From NCBI GenBank assembly GCA_016712535.1, contig JADJQW010000003.1, forward strand, positions 186,001 to 250,000: a stretch of DNA of 64,000 nucleotides. Direction: 5' to 3'. Below, one piece after another: positions 24,534-33,490 of the stretch. The translations under genes were made by a program, and so were the position numbers. The notes below the pieces were generated by a model. The model saw only the letters and a program-made list of their open reading frames with translations, was not told where the DNA came from and made no database searches. Each line of letters begins with the position of its first letter. Within the stretch, counting starts at the first letter, position 1. The DNA comes from Flavobacteriales bacterium. Lineage in GTDB: Bacteria; Bacteroidota; Bacteroidia; Flavobacteriales_F; PHOS-HE28.

Positions 24534-27245
24534 TCAGGTTATGCAGCAGTGGCAGTAGGAGCTGGAGGGGTCATGCGAGATGGGTATGTCCGGGTCGAGC
24601 ATCTCCTTGATCAGTTCAAGGAGCAGGTCATCGATCCTGGTCAGCTGAGCTCGATTGATGAGGGTGCTGCCTTCGAGGTCCAGCCAAGCGGCATCGGTCA
24701 GGGAACTGTGGCGCAATGGGATGATGCCCGCTTGCACCGAGTCGATCGATTCATCGCCATGAAGCGCCAAGGAAGCGTAGATCATTAGCTGCAGTGCTTG
24801 TTGCTTCCCTGCCGAGAGCTGCCCTCGGCTCAGTTCCTTCATCTGTATTTTCGAATGATGAAAGGATCCAGTCTTGATGTCTAGCACGCAGAGGACGCCG
24901 TCCCGTCGCTCCAATCGGTCGGCCATGCCCCTGATGCGGGTGCCAGGTCTCAGTTCCGCGCTCATCTCGTGCTCCACCGCCACAGGGATTGTCCTTTCGA
25001 GCGCTGCCCGGTCGGCTTCTGCACGCAGCACCCTGCGCAAGGCTGCAGCGGCCATGGAACTGCGGAGCATCGAGCTGCCGGATTCGATCATTTCCAACGG
25101 GTAATACCGGGCCAGGGCAGTGCGCACATGCTCATCAGCGCCCTGTGCGGCCTCCAATAGCCGCTCCCGGCTCAACGGGATACCCAGCCAGCCACTGTAG
25201 ATGCGTTCGGCAGCATGATGAACGGCTGTGCCCAGTACATCATCACCGAACCCGATGTCGACTTCTTTCTGCTCGTTGATCCCAAGGATGTACTTCGCGT
25301 GGAAATCCATGGGGCACCTCAGCCAGGTGGCCATTGCCGTGGGCGAGATACCTCTGGCGATCAGCGCTTGGATGCGTTCGATGACCCTGGCATCCTTCCG
25401 GATGATGGGTTCAGGCCTCGCATGCGATCGCGTTCCCGCAGCGGCGACCCTGCGGGAAAGGCTTATACGCGAAGAAGCACCGAATTCATGCTCCCATTGC
25501 TCCATGAAGCGCGCTGGGGATCCGCTGCCATCGGGTGCCGGGGCATGGGCCATGATGAAATGCTCCGAACCTTGCAGCAGCCGATGCACATGATACGAGG
25601 AGACCGCTTCGGAATCCGCGCGCAAAGGGAGCTTGAAATGGCGCCTGAGGTCAAAGGGAATCCAGCTCTGGGTTCCGTCCTGGCCGATCAGGATGCCCTC
25701 CGATGCTCCGACGAGCAGCACGTGCTTGAATGACAGCGCGCGAGTCTCAAGCACACCTAGGACTTGCAGGCCGCGCAACGGCTCGCCGAAGAAGCTGATG
25801 CGCGCCTGACCGATCAATCTTTCCCGGGCCGTGATGATGTCCCTTGGCGTGGCGGTATTCGCCTCGTTGCGCTGCATGGCCAGGCGCAGCTCGCGCTGGA
25901 GCACCGCCATGTGGTAGGCCTGCTCACGTGCCAAGGCGTCATCTGGCCGGACAGCGGCAACCCAGCGGAATAACGCCTGAAGAAGCGCATCAGGATCCTT
26001 CGAAGTGGGACTGAGTGCAGCAAGCGCCGCTTCCGGGAGCCTGGACTCTTGCAGCGTGGCATGGGCTTGTGAGGCATCCAGGCTCGGCCATCCGTCCTTG
26101 GTCAACGCTGCCGCCAATCGGCTGGTTGCTTCACCTTGGTGAAGCAACGGATGGTTGAGCAGGGCTGTAAGTTCATCGGTTCGCACACGGCCACCGGCTT
26201 GCAAGTGGTACCGGAGGAATCGATCGGCAAGGCCGTGCAAGGGGAGTGCTTGCACGGGCACGCCCATGGAGACGTTCATGGGGCCGATGTCGCTGGGCAT
26301 CGCTTGAAGCAAGGGGAGCAGCAGTTGCTCATCGGCGAGCACGACCGCGGCTTGGTCTCGTTCATGGGGCGGCAGTTGCGCGGCCCAATGCGCCGCATAT
26401 CGGCACATGGCCATGCGATCCGGCAGGGACACGAGCTGCACGTTCCGGTTTCCGCCTGTGATCGTTTCGGAAACGCTGATTTCGCCTTGGCCCAAGGCCT
26501 TGATCGATTCACGCAGGAATCGCCCCGCTTCATGGTCGCTATTGTCGAGATAGAAGGTGTCCGCATCCCAGCAGACGCGAAGCTTGCTGCGTTCTCGAAG
26601 TGATCGGAGCACCGACTTCAGCGATGGCTCCAAGGCATTCAGGCCGGCGGCCCACACCATGTCCCATGGCGATTGCCAATCGGGCATGTTGGCCTTGCGC
26701 TCGGCTTCGCGCCCGATGGTTCCTGCGGTACCCAAGCCGCGTTCGGCCATGGCTTCGGCGAATCGCAGATGCAGTTCTCTGGTCTCGGCCCAGCGCTGCA
26801 CCGCTTGCTGCTGCGATTCGGAGAGTGGTTCAGTTGTGCGCAGGCTCCATTCCTCGATTTCATGATAGTTGCGCAGATCGCGGTAGAAGTCTCCCAGGTC
26901 GAGCAAGTGGTTATCGATCTCGCTGAAGTCTCGCAGGGTAGTGGGCGCCCACTCCAGGAATTCGACCAAGGACTGGGCAGAAGGTCCGGCCAGTTCCTGA
27001 TGGCAACGATGCAACGCCAGCAGCAGGTCAGCCGGTTTGCCCTTCCGCCAGCCCGATACGCGCTCCAGGAAAGCGCCCGGATCGAGCATTTCGGGGCTCC
27101 AAAGGGCGTGGCCGGACCTTTTGGCCAGGTACTTTCGCAGGTGCAAGGCGGACCTTCGGCTGGGAAGCACGACCAGCACCCTATCCAATTCGCGGTGATG
27201 GTGCTCCAGGAGCAAGCCTGCTAAACGATCAAGGAAATGCTCCAT
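24534..27245 (-). CDS. AddB-like PD-(D/E)XK nuclease/inactivated-helicase protein
   Basis: 903 aa. N-terminal RVLVVLPSRRSALHLRKYLAKR resembles the start of AddB/RexB helicase-like domains. The C-terminal ~250 residues form a RecB-family nuclease: SPTAMATWLRCPMDFHAKYIL, GTAVHHAAERIY, then CVLDIKTG (the D..xK pair) and GKQQALQLMIYA. A cysteine in RCPMDF and the terminal YCHCC could bind the Fe-S cluster known in AddB. The role would be end resection in recombinational repair with an AddA-type partner, but no AddA-like gene lies beside it. A -7-like TATCTTCC is 6 nt before the ATG. The ATG shares a CATG with the divergent gene. Confidence 0.85.
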   Translation of the reverse strand: MEHFLDRLAGLLLEHHHRELDRVLVVLPSRRSALHLRKYLAKRSGHALWSPEMLDPGAFLERVSGWRKGKPADLLLALHRCHQELAGPSAQSLVEFLEWAPTTLRDFSEIDNHLLDLGDFYRDLRNYHEIEEWSLRTTEPLSESQQQAVQRWAETRELHLRFAEAMAERGLGTAGTIGREAERKANMPDWQSPWDMVWAAGLNALEPSLKSVLRSLRERSKLRVCWDADTFYLDNSDHEAGRFLRESIKALGQGEISVSETITGGNRNVQLVSLPDRMAMCRYAAHWAAQLPPHERDQAAVVLADEQLLLPLLQAMPSDIGPMNVSMGVPVQALPLHGLADRFLRYHLQAGGRVRTDELTALLNHPLLHQGEATSRLAAALTKDGWPSLDASQAHATLQESRLPEAALAALSPTSKDPDALLQALFRWVAAVRPDDALAREQAYHMAVLQRELRLAMQRNEANTATPRDIITARERLIGQARISFFGEPLRGLQVLGVLETRALSFKHVLLVGASEGILIGQDGTQSWIPFDLRRHFKLPLRADSEAVSSYHVHRLLQGSEHFIMAHAPAPDGSGSPARFMEQWEHEFGASSRISLSRRVAAAGTRSHARPEPIIRKDARVIERIQALIARGISPTAMATWLRCPMDFHAKYILGINEQKEVDIGFGDDVLGTAVHHAAERIYSGWLGIPLSRERLLEAAQGADEHVRTALARYYPLEMIESGSSMLRSSMAAAALRRVLRAEADRAALERTIPVAVEHEMSAELRPGTRIRGMADRLERRDGVLCVLDIKTGSFHHSKIQMKELSRGQLSAGKQQALQLMIYASLALHGDESIDSVQAGIIPLRHSSLTDAAWLDLEGSTLINRAQLTRIDDLLLELIKEMLDPDIPISHDPSSSYCHCCIT

Positions 27246-27561
27246 GGCGGCGGAAGATAGGATCGGCCTCTGGGGCTTCCCCGCCTTCAGGAAGCTGGTG
27301 GGCGGTGCGCACTACTACCGGATCGACGGGCCACGGGACTTCGTGGAGGTCCAGCGAGTGGGCAGTCGACTGGTGCGGCATGCGGTGAACCAGGCCCCTT
27401 ATCCGGAGCAGCTTCGCATCGCTGAGATGCTTTCGTGCACCGATGGCCGTTTTGAGCCGCTCGATGAGGATGCGTGGGCTGAGCTTTGGACGGCTTCCGC
27501 TACCTTCACCACCGGTCAAGCTCCGGCAGGCAACCCCGGCGGCCCTGAACCTGTCGAATGA
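27244..27561 (+). CDS. Small conserved-looking protein of unknown function
   Basis: 105 aa, unrecognised. It reads well throughout (LWGFPAFRKLVGGAHYYRIDGPRDFVEVQRVGSRLVRHAV, then YPEQLRIAEML) with no signal peptide or membrane segment; the C-terminus is Pro/Gly-rich and perhaps disordered. Support for it being real: its ATG overlaps the divergent nuclease ATG within one CATG, its stop overlaps the next gene's ATG by 4 nt (ATGA), and its codon use resembles the neighbours. It is probably co-transcribed with the T9SS type B genes. Function cannot be stated. Confidence 0.7.
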   Translation: MAAEDRIGLWGFPAFRKLVGGAHYYRIDGPRDFVEVQRVGSRLVRHAVNQAPYPEQLRIAEMLSCTDGRFEPLDEDAWAELWTASATFTTGQAPAGNPGGPEPVE

Positions 27562-29429
27562 ACATGAATCGATTCCTTAGCGTTCTGGTCTTAGCCTTAT
27601 TCGCAGCTCCCACTGTGAACGCCACCCACATCATCGGCGGCGAATTGTACTACGACCATCTTGGCGGTGGGCTCTACAACGTGACGCTGAAGCTCTACCG
27701 CAATTGCGATGCGACCGTTGACTTTGATGCGCAGGCCGCGATCGGGGTGTTCGACGGGGTGAATTTCTCGTTGCTCCAAGTCCAACAGCTTTCTTTCCCG
27801 GGCGCCACCGTCGTGCCCGTTGTCTTGGAATCTCCGTGCCTCACCTTGCCCCCGAATGTCTGCATCGAGTCCACCTCGTACACGGGGACCTTCAACCTGC
27901 CGCTGACGGATAACGGATACATACTCACGTACCAGCGGTGCTGCCGGACGGGCATCATCGAGAACCTGATCGGTCCCGGTGATCTCGGCATCACCGTGAC
28001 CACCCGGATACCCGGATCGAGCGTGCCGGTGAACAGTTCACCGCGCTTCAACCAGCTGCCTCCCGTGGCCTTGTGCCTCAACCTGCCGCTCGCGTTCGAC
28101 CACAGCGCCAGCGATCCCGATGGCGATTCGCTCGTGTATTCGCTGGCCAACCCATTGAATGGCGCAACCGCCGGGGCACCTCAACCCAATCCGCCTGCCC
28201 CGCCGCCCTACGATCCGGTGCCTTGGGATGCGGGCTACGATGAGAACTACCAGATCGATTCGGACCCGGCCATCACCATCGATCCGGTTACAGGCTTGCT
28301 CACTCTTACGCCTACGCTGCAGGGCGTCTTCAACGTTGGGGTGCGCGTGCAGGAGTTCAGGAACGGTGAGCTGCTCACCGAGACCAGGCGCGATTTCCTT
28401 TTCAAAGTGGTGGCCTGCGATGCTACGGTGGTGTCTGCGATCCAGGAGCAGACAGAGTTCTGCCAAGGCTTGAGCGTGCAGTTCGTGAACAACAGTGTTG
28501 GCGCCACTGAATTCCAATGGGACTTCGGCGATCCGAACAGCGACCTCGATACCAGCACGGAACAGAATCCGGTTTGGAGCTATAGCGGGCCAGGGACCTA
28601 TGCGGTGACCCTGATCGCGAATCCGGGAACCACTTGCGCTGATACCATCGTGGTGAACTACGACTTGTACTTGGCGCCATCGCCGGTGATCATTCCGCCG
28701 CCGCCCTTCTGCGGCAATGACCCCGTAACACTGGTGGCGGAAGGCGATTTCAACGCGGGTGCCAGCATCCTTTGGCAGCTGGGCAGCGGAAGCGTGCCGG
28801 AGACCAGTACGGACAGCATCGTTACCGTTCAGTTCCCAGGGCCCGGAACGCACGAGGTCACGGTGATCGTGGCCCAGAACGGATGCACGGGCTTCTACAC
28901 GGACAATGTGGTGAATTATGGCCTCCCGGACGCGAGCTTCATCGCCGACCCGTTGCCTCCCCAGCAGATCGGCACCTCGGTGGTGTTCACCGATACCAGC
29001 TCGCCCAATGGCGGTGTGATCACCAACTGGAATTGGGCCATGCAAGGCAGCGTGTTCGCGCCATCCGACCCCATCGCGAATTGGAATGGCGGCTGGCCCG
29101 GCAACTATGAGGTGGTGCTCACCATCACCACAGCCGATGGATGCAGCGACCAGGCTAGCATGATGTACGAGGTGCTCGGCGGGCCCATCGTGATCCCGAA
29201 CGTCTTCAGCCCGAATGGCGATGGCGCCAATGAGTTCTTCGAGATCAGCAATGTGCAGTACTACCCGAATGAGCTCACCATCTATTCCCGCTGGGGCAAC
29301 AAGGTTTACGATACGCTGAACTACAAGAACACATGGCGCGGTGATGGTGTTCCAGATGGCACCTACTACTACGTCCTGTACCTGAGCGACGATCGCGAGT
29401 ACAGCGGCCATGTGACGATTTTGCGTTGA
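27558..29429 (+). CDS. T9SS type B secreted protein with PKD domains (paralogue 1)
   Basis: 623 aa. A signal peptide (VLALFAAPTVNA) precedes THIIGGELYYDHLGGGLYNVTLKLYRNC, a conserved N-terminal domain of many Bacteroidota surface proteins that includes YQRCCRT and DHSASDPDGDSLVYSL. Then come PKD-like modules (FQWDFGDPN, GPGTYAVTLIANPG, GTHEVTVIV). The C-terminal ~80 residues (IPNVFSPNGDGANEFFEI, LTIYSRWGNKVYD, WRGDGVPDGTYYYVL, YSGHVTILR) are the gliding-motility-associated/T9SS type B sorting domain. Predicted to be exported to or beyond the cell surface. ATG overlaps the upstream stop by 4 nt. Next gene is a longer paralogue. Confidence 0.93.
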   Translation: MNMNRFLSVLVLALFAAPTVNATHIIGGELYYDHLGGGLYNVTLKLYRNCDATVDFDAQAAIGVFDGVNFSLLQVQQLSFPGATVVPVVLESPCLTLPPNVCIESTSYTGTFNLPLTDNGYILTYQRCCRTGIIENLIGPGDLGITVTTRIPGSSVPVNSSPRFNQLPPVALCLNLPLAFDHSASDPDGDSLVYSLANPLNGATAGAPQPNPPAPPPYDPVPWDAGYDENYQIDSDPAITIDPVTGLLTLTPTLQGVFNVGVRVQEFRNGELLTETRRDFLFKVVACDATVVSAIQEQTEFCQGLSVQFVNNSVGATEFQWDFGDPNSDLDTSTEQNPVWSYSGPGTYAVTLIANPGTTCADTIVVNYDLYLAPSPVIIPPPPFCGNDPVTLVAEGDFNAGASILWQLGSGSVPETSTDSIVTVQFPGPGTHEVTVIVAQNGCTGFYTDNVVNYGLPDASFIADPLPPQQIGTSVVFTDTSSPNGGVITNWNWAMQGSVFAPSDPIANWNGGWPGNYEVVLTITTADGCSDQASMMYEVLGGPIVIPNVFSPNGDGANEFFEISNVQYYPNELTIYSRWGNKVYDTLNYKNTWRGDGVPDGTYYYVLYLSDDREYSGHVTILR

Positions 29430-29445
29430 TGGTGAACTGAATCCC

Positions 29446-32067
29446 ATGATGCGCACCCTGCACCGATTCGCTACCAGCGCTCTGGCATGCGCTATGGCCG
29501 GTTCAGCATGGGCAACGCACATCATCGGCGGGGATATGTACTACGACCACCTCGGCGGGAACCAGTATCAGGTCACCTTGCGGCTCTATCGCGATTGCGG
29601 CCCCGACAACACCAATAACACGGCATTCGATGCCAGCGCGCAGATCGCGGTGTTCACGGCCAATGGGGCCTTGTTCACCGATGTCGTCGTTTCGGATCCG
29701 GGGGAGACCGTAGTGCCGGTCACGCTCAACGACCCCTGCCTCACGGCGCCCCCGAGCGTATGCGTCCGCACCACCGTTTACATCCACACATTCACGCTTC
29801 CTCCTACGCCAGGGGGCTACACGATCAGCTATCAGCGCTGCTGCCGCACGCCGGCCATGGTGAACCTGTCGGGCCAGCAGGGCCTTACCTGCACCATTTC
29901 GATCCCAGGTCCGCCGAGCAATGTGAACAGCTCACCGCGCTTCAACGACTATCCGCCCATCGCGCTGTGCCTCGATCAGGACATGAGCTTCGACCACAGC
30001 GCCACCGACCCCGATGGGGATCAGCTCGTGTACGGGCTCTGCTCACCTTTCCAAGGCGCCGATAATATCAATCCCGCTCCTCTGGCCGGACCACCGCCCT
30101 ACGATCCGGTGAGTTGGGCTGCCGGTTACTCCGGCGCCAATCCGATCAACAGCGCGCCGCCCATCGCCATCGATCCCGCCACCGGGGTCCTAACGGTGCA
30201 CCCGACGCTGCAAGGAACCTTCACGGTCGGCGTATGCGTGAGCGAATTCCGCGATGGCAGCCTCTTGGGCATTTCCCGCCGCGACTTCATGTTCCGCGTG
30301 GTGCCTTGCAATGCGGCGGTGAGCGCGATCATCGCTGCGCAAGGCCCTGGACAAGCCTGCTCGCTCACGCAGGCGTTCAGCAACCAGAGCATCGGCGGGC
30401 AGTTCTGGCTTTGGGATTTCGGCGATCCCTCGACCACCCTTGATGTGAGCACCGCGCAGCAACCGAGCTATACCTATCCGGCGCCAGGCACCTACTCGGT
30501 CACGTTGATCGCGAATCCGGGCGCTCCCTGCGCCGATACCACGGTTGCCGACTATCTCGTAGCACCTTCGCTTCAGCCCACCTTCACGGTGCCGCCCCCA
30601 TTGTGCGGGCCGCAGGAAATCTATTTCCTCCTTGCGGGCAACATCGGCATAGCGCCCACCATCGAATGGAGCTTCGGCCCAGGCGCATCACCCCAGACCG
30701 CGCAGAGCATTGCGCCGACCGTGCAGTTCGAGCCCATCGGCGCGCAACAGGTCACCGTTACCGTGAGCGAGTTCGGCTGCAGCGGCACCTTCAGCGCCAA
30801 CCTGCAAGTGCACCCGCAACCGGTCGCCGCCTTCGCTGAGCAGGACAGCTTCTGCGATACGCTCGGCTTCACGTTCGCCAACGAGAGCGTCGATGCCGCG
30901 AGCTACCAATGGGACTTCGGTGAGCCAGGGACTGCGGCGGATGTCAGCTCGCAGGAGTCGCCATCCTGGATCTATGGGGTGCCTGGCTACCACGCCGTGA
31001 CGCTGATCGCGCAGAATGGCCCCGTTTGCGCCGATACGGCCATCCGTGTCTTCGATGCCCATTTGCCACCGCCGGTCTTCTTCCTGCGCCCGCCGATCCG
31101 GTGTCCCGGTGAAGTGGCATTGCTGAATGCCAGCGGATCGCAAGGCAGCGCGACCGTTGCTTGGGATCTTGGCCTGAGCGGATTCCCGAACGCATCAACG
31201 AGCCTCAACGTGCAAGGCATCTTCCCGGAGGTGGGCACTTACCCGGTGACGCTGACCATGACCGAGTTCGGCTGCACCGCGAGCTACACCGATTCGGTGA
31301 CGGTATTCCCGATGCCTACGGTCGATTTCACCAATGGATCGCTGGCCTGCGTGGGCGCGGAATTCCCGTTCAACGCATTGGTCACCGCCGCCACACCGTA
31401 TTCCTTGCTCTGGAACCTCGGCGATGGAACGACCGCCACGGCAGAAGCCCTCGTGCACATCTATCAGGATCCCGGGCGCTATTCGGTCTCGCTCACGGCC
31501 AGCACCAGCACCGGCTGCGTGGCCACCGTTACGCGCAACAAGCCCGGTGCGGTCGAGGTGTTCCCGAAGCCCGTTGCGGCCTTCACGGCGCTGCCCGATG
31601 AGGTGAGCATCATGGATCCCCGCATCGAGGTCGCCGATTACAGCTCGCTCGCTGCAGAGTGGCTCTACGCCATTGAAGGTGAAGAAGTGACGGATTCAGC
31701 CTTCGCGCACTCCTTCGCCGATCCCGGCCAGTACACCATCACGCAGATCGTGACCACCGAGCATGGCTGCATGGACAGCACCGCGCGCCTGGTGATCGTG
31801 AGCGGCCATTTCTTCTATGCGCCGACCGCCTTCACGCCCGATGGCGACGGGAAGAACGAGGCCTGGCGCCCGAGCGTGGTGGGTGCGCGCGAGTATGAGC
31901 TGGCCATATGGGACCGCTGGGGCAACGAGGTCTTCCGCACCAATGATCCTGAGCAGGGCTGGGATGGCTCGGGGTATAGCTCGAGCGTGTTCGTTTTCTG
32001 GGCGCGCGTGAAGGAGTGGGGCGCCTACGCGAAGGAGTACCGTGGGCACTTCAGCATGCTGCGCTGA
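29446..32067 (+). CDS. T9SS type B secreted protein with PKD domains (paralogue 2)
   Basis: 873 aa, a longer paralogue of the preceding gene. The same order is seen: signal peptide ending SAWA, THIIGGDMYYDHLGG, SYQRCCRTP, DHSATDPDGDQLVYGL, then roughly five PKD-like modules (FWLWDFGDPS, YQWDFGEPG, LLWNLGDGT and others) and a type B sorting domain (APTAFTPDGDGKNEAWRP, LAIWDRWGNEVFR, FSMLR). The repeat number is higher than in paralogue 1, giving a longer stalk. It starts 16 nt after paralogue 1, so the two form one unit. Adhesion or matrix roles are likely for such proteins, but the ligand is unknown. Confidence 0.93.
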   Translation: MMRTLHRFATSALACAMAGSAWATHIIGGDMYYDHLGGNQYQVTLRLYRDCGPDNTNNTAFDASAQIAVFTANGALFTDVVVSDPGETVVPVTLNDPCLTAPPSVCVRTTVYIHTFTLPPTPGGYTISYQRCCRTPAMVNLSGQQGLTCTISIPGPPSNVNSSPRFNDYPPIALCLDQDMSFDHSATDPDGDQLVYGLCSPFQGADNINPAPLAGPPPYDPVSWAAGYSGANPINSAPPIAIDPATGVLTVHPTLQGTFTVGVCVSEFRDGSLLGISRRDFMFRVVPCNAAVSAIIAAQGPGQACSLTQAFSNQSIGGQFWLWDFGDPSTTLDVSTAQQPSYTYPAPGTYSVTLIANPGAPCADTTVADYLVAPSLQPTFTVPPPLCGPQEIYFLLAGNIGIAPTIEWSFGPGASPQTAQSIAPTVQFEPIGAQQVTVTVSEFGCSGTFSANLQVHPQPVAAFAEQDSFCDTLGFTFANESVDAASYQWDFGEPGTAADVSSQESPSWIYGVPGYHAVTLIAQNGPVCADTAIRVFDAHLPPPVFFLRPPIRCPGEVALLNASGSQGSATVAWDLGLSGFPNASTSLNVQGIFPEVGTYPVTLTMTEFGCTASYTDSVTVFPMPTVDFTNGSLACVGAEFPFNALVTAATPYSLLWNLGDGTTATAEALVHIYQDPGRYSVSLTASTSTGCVATVTRNKPGAVEVFPKPVAAFTALPDEVSIMDPRIEVADYSSLAAEWLYAIEGEEVTDSAFAHSFADPGQYTITQIVTTEHGCMDSTARLVIVSGHFFYAPTAFTPDGDGKNEAWRPSVVGAREYELAIWDRWGNEVFRTNDPEQGWDGSGYSSSVFVFWARVKEWGAYAKEYRGHFSMLR

Positions 32068-32070
32068 ACA

Positions 32071-32574
32071 TCAAGCTGCGCCGCGCTTCCCCAATTCGAT
32101 CACTTCCAGGTCCTTCGGTTTCCCGCCTTCGAGGGTGAAGCGCATGGCCGTTCTCATGGTATGCCATCCATGCCGGCCAGCGGCACCGGGGTTCATGTAA
32201 AGGCAATTCAGCTTGGGGTCGAATTGCACGAGCAGGATGTGCGAATGCCCGCAGATGAAGAGGTCCGGCGGGTCGCGGCGCAGCTCGTCGATCACCGCAC
32301 GGTCGTAGCGCGGCGGGCGCCCGCCGATGTGCGTGATCCAGACGCGCGCGCCGCCCAGCGTGAAACGTTGGTGCTCTGGAAACGTCGAACGCGCCTTCAC
32401 ATCGTCGATGTTGCCCCATACCGCGCGCAGGGGCTTCCGCTTCGCCAGTTCATCGGTCACGCTGAGATCGCCGATATCGCCGGCGTGCCAGATCTCATCG
32501 CATTCGGCGAAGTGATCCTGAAGTCGCGGATCGAGCCAGCCGTGGGTGTCGGAGAGCAGGCCGATGCGGGGCAT
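32071..32574 (-). CDS. YfcE/MJ0936-type metallophosphoesterase
   Basis: 167 aa from ATG 32574. All calcineurin-like metal motifs are visible: SDTHG (Asp9, His11), HAGDIGD, WGNID, and FICGHSHIL, with THIGG and YMNPGAAG. This is the small phosphodiesterase family represented by E. coli YfcE and M. jannaschii MJ0936, active on phosphodiester model substrates; the natural substrate is unclear. An upstream ATG (32643) would lie in the repeat region and is not favoured. Convergent with paralogue 2, stops 4 nt apart. Confidence 0.9.
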   Translation of the reverse strand: MPRIGLLSDTHGWLDPRLQDHFAECDEIWHAGDIGDLSVTDELAKRKPLRAVWGNIDDVKARSTFPEHQRFTLGGARVWITHIGGRPPRYDRAVIDELRRDPPDLFICGHSHILLVQFDPKLNCLYMNPGAAGRHGWHTMRTAMRFTLEGGKPKDLEVIELGKRGAA

Positions 32575-32589
32575 GGGGCGAAGATGGCT

Positions 32590-32665
32590 GAAGGTTGGAG
32601 GTTGAAGCGAAGGCAGGTTGAGGGTTGACGTGGGCGAGCTCAACCTTCAACCCTCCACCCTCGAC
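32590..32665. repeat. AGGTTGA/TCAACCT imperfect inverted repeat
   Basis: The left part has units such as AGGTTGGAGGTTGAAG and AGGTTGAGGGTTGA; the right part has TCAACCTTCAACCCTCC, roughly their complement, around a GTGGGCGAGC centre. It fills the divergent spacer between the phosphoesterase and truA. A similar sequence occurs at 53080-53190. Confidence 0.5.
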
Positions 32666-32707
32666 TCATTCAAGCAGTAGCGTGAAAATACCTTCGCCCC
32701 GCCCTGC

Positions 32708-33490
32708 ATGGAGATCCTCCCGCGCTATTTCCTCGAGATCGCTTTCTGCGGCACGGCCTATCGCGGATGGCAACGGCAGCCCGACGCGCCCAGCGTGCAG
32801 GCGGAAGTTGAGCGCGCGCTGCAATTCGCGCTGCATCGGCACAAGGTGAACGCGGTCGGTTGCGGCCGCACCGACACCGGCGTGCATGCCACGCAGTTCT
32901 TCCTGCACTTCGACGGGCCCAGCGACGCGCCGCTGGATGATCGCTTCATGTACAGCCTGAACAGCTTGCTGCCGGACGACATCGCCGTGAAGCGCGTGAT
33001 CGCCGTGCCCGACGATGCGCATGCCCGCTTCAGCGCCACGGAGCGCGGCTATTGCTACCGGATCCACCGGGAGAAGGATCCCTTCCTCACGGACCTTTCG
33101 CACCAGCTGAGGCCCGCCCTTGATGTGGCGGCGATGAACGAAGGATGCAAGGCCCTCATCGGCACGCGCGACTTCAGCAGCTTCCAGAAGGTGGGCACCG
33201 ATGTGAGGACCAGCATCTGCGACGTGCGTGAAGCCGTGTGGGCCGAAGCACCGAACGGGTACGTGTTCCGCATCAAGGCCGATCGCTTCCTGCGCAACAT
33301 GGTGCGCGCCATCGTGGGCACCAGCATGCGCATCGGCAAGGGCCAGCAGCCAGCCAGCCACATGGCCGAGGTGCTTGCCGCCAAGGACAGGCATGAGGCC
33401 GGGCGGAGCGCGCCGGCCTGCGGGCTTTACCTCGAGCATGTCGTGTATCCCTTCCTGCCGAGCCATCTTCGCGGCCCACTTCAGGGATGA
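32708..33490 (+). CDS. truA: tRNA pseudouridine(38-40) synthase
   Basis: 260 aa. The catalytic Asp56 is in GCGRTDTGVHATQ, the signature of TruA. FCGTAYRGWQRQPDAPSVQAEVERAL at the N-terminus, FSATERGYCYRI, and DFSSFQKVGTDVRTSICDV and FLRNMVRAIVGT in the second half are all typical. It isomerises U38-U40 in the tRNA anticodon arm. TACCTTCG (32689-32696), a -7-like box, lies 11 nt before the ATG. The stop overlaps the ABC transporter ATG by 4 nt. Confidence 0.97.
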   Translation: MEILPRYFLEIAFCGTAYRGWQRQPDAPSVQAEVERALQFALHRHKVNAVGCGRTDTGVHATQFFLHFDGPSDAPLDDRFMYSLNSLLPDDIAVKRVIAVPDDAHARFSATERGYCYRIHREKDPFLTDLSHQLRPALDVAAMNEGCKALIGTRDFSSFQKVGTDVRTSICDVREAVWAEAPNGYVFRIKADRFLRNMVRAIVGTSMRIGKGQQPASHMAEVLAAKDRHEAGRSAPACGLYLEHVVYPFLPSHLRGPLQG

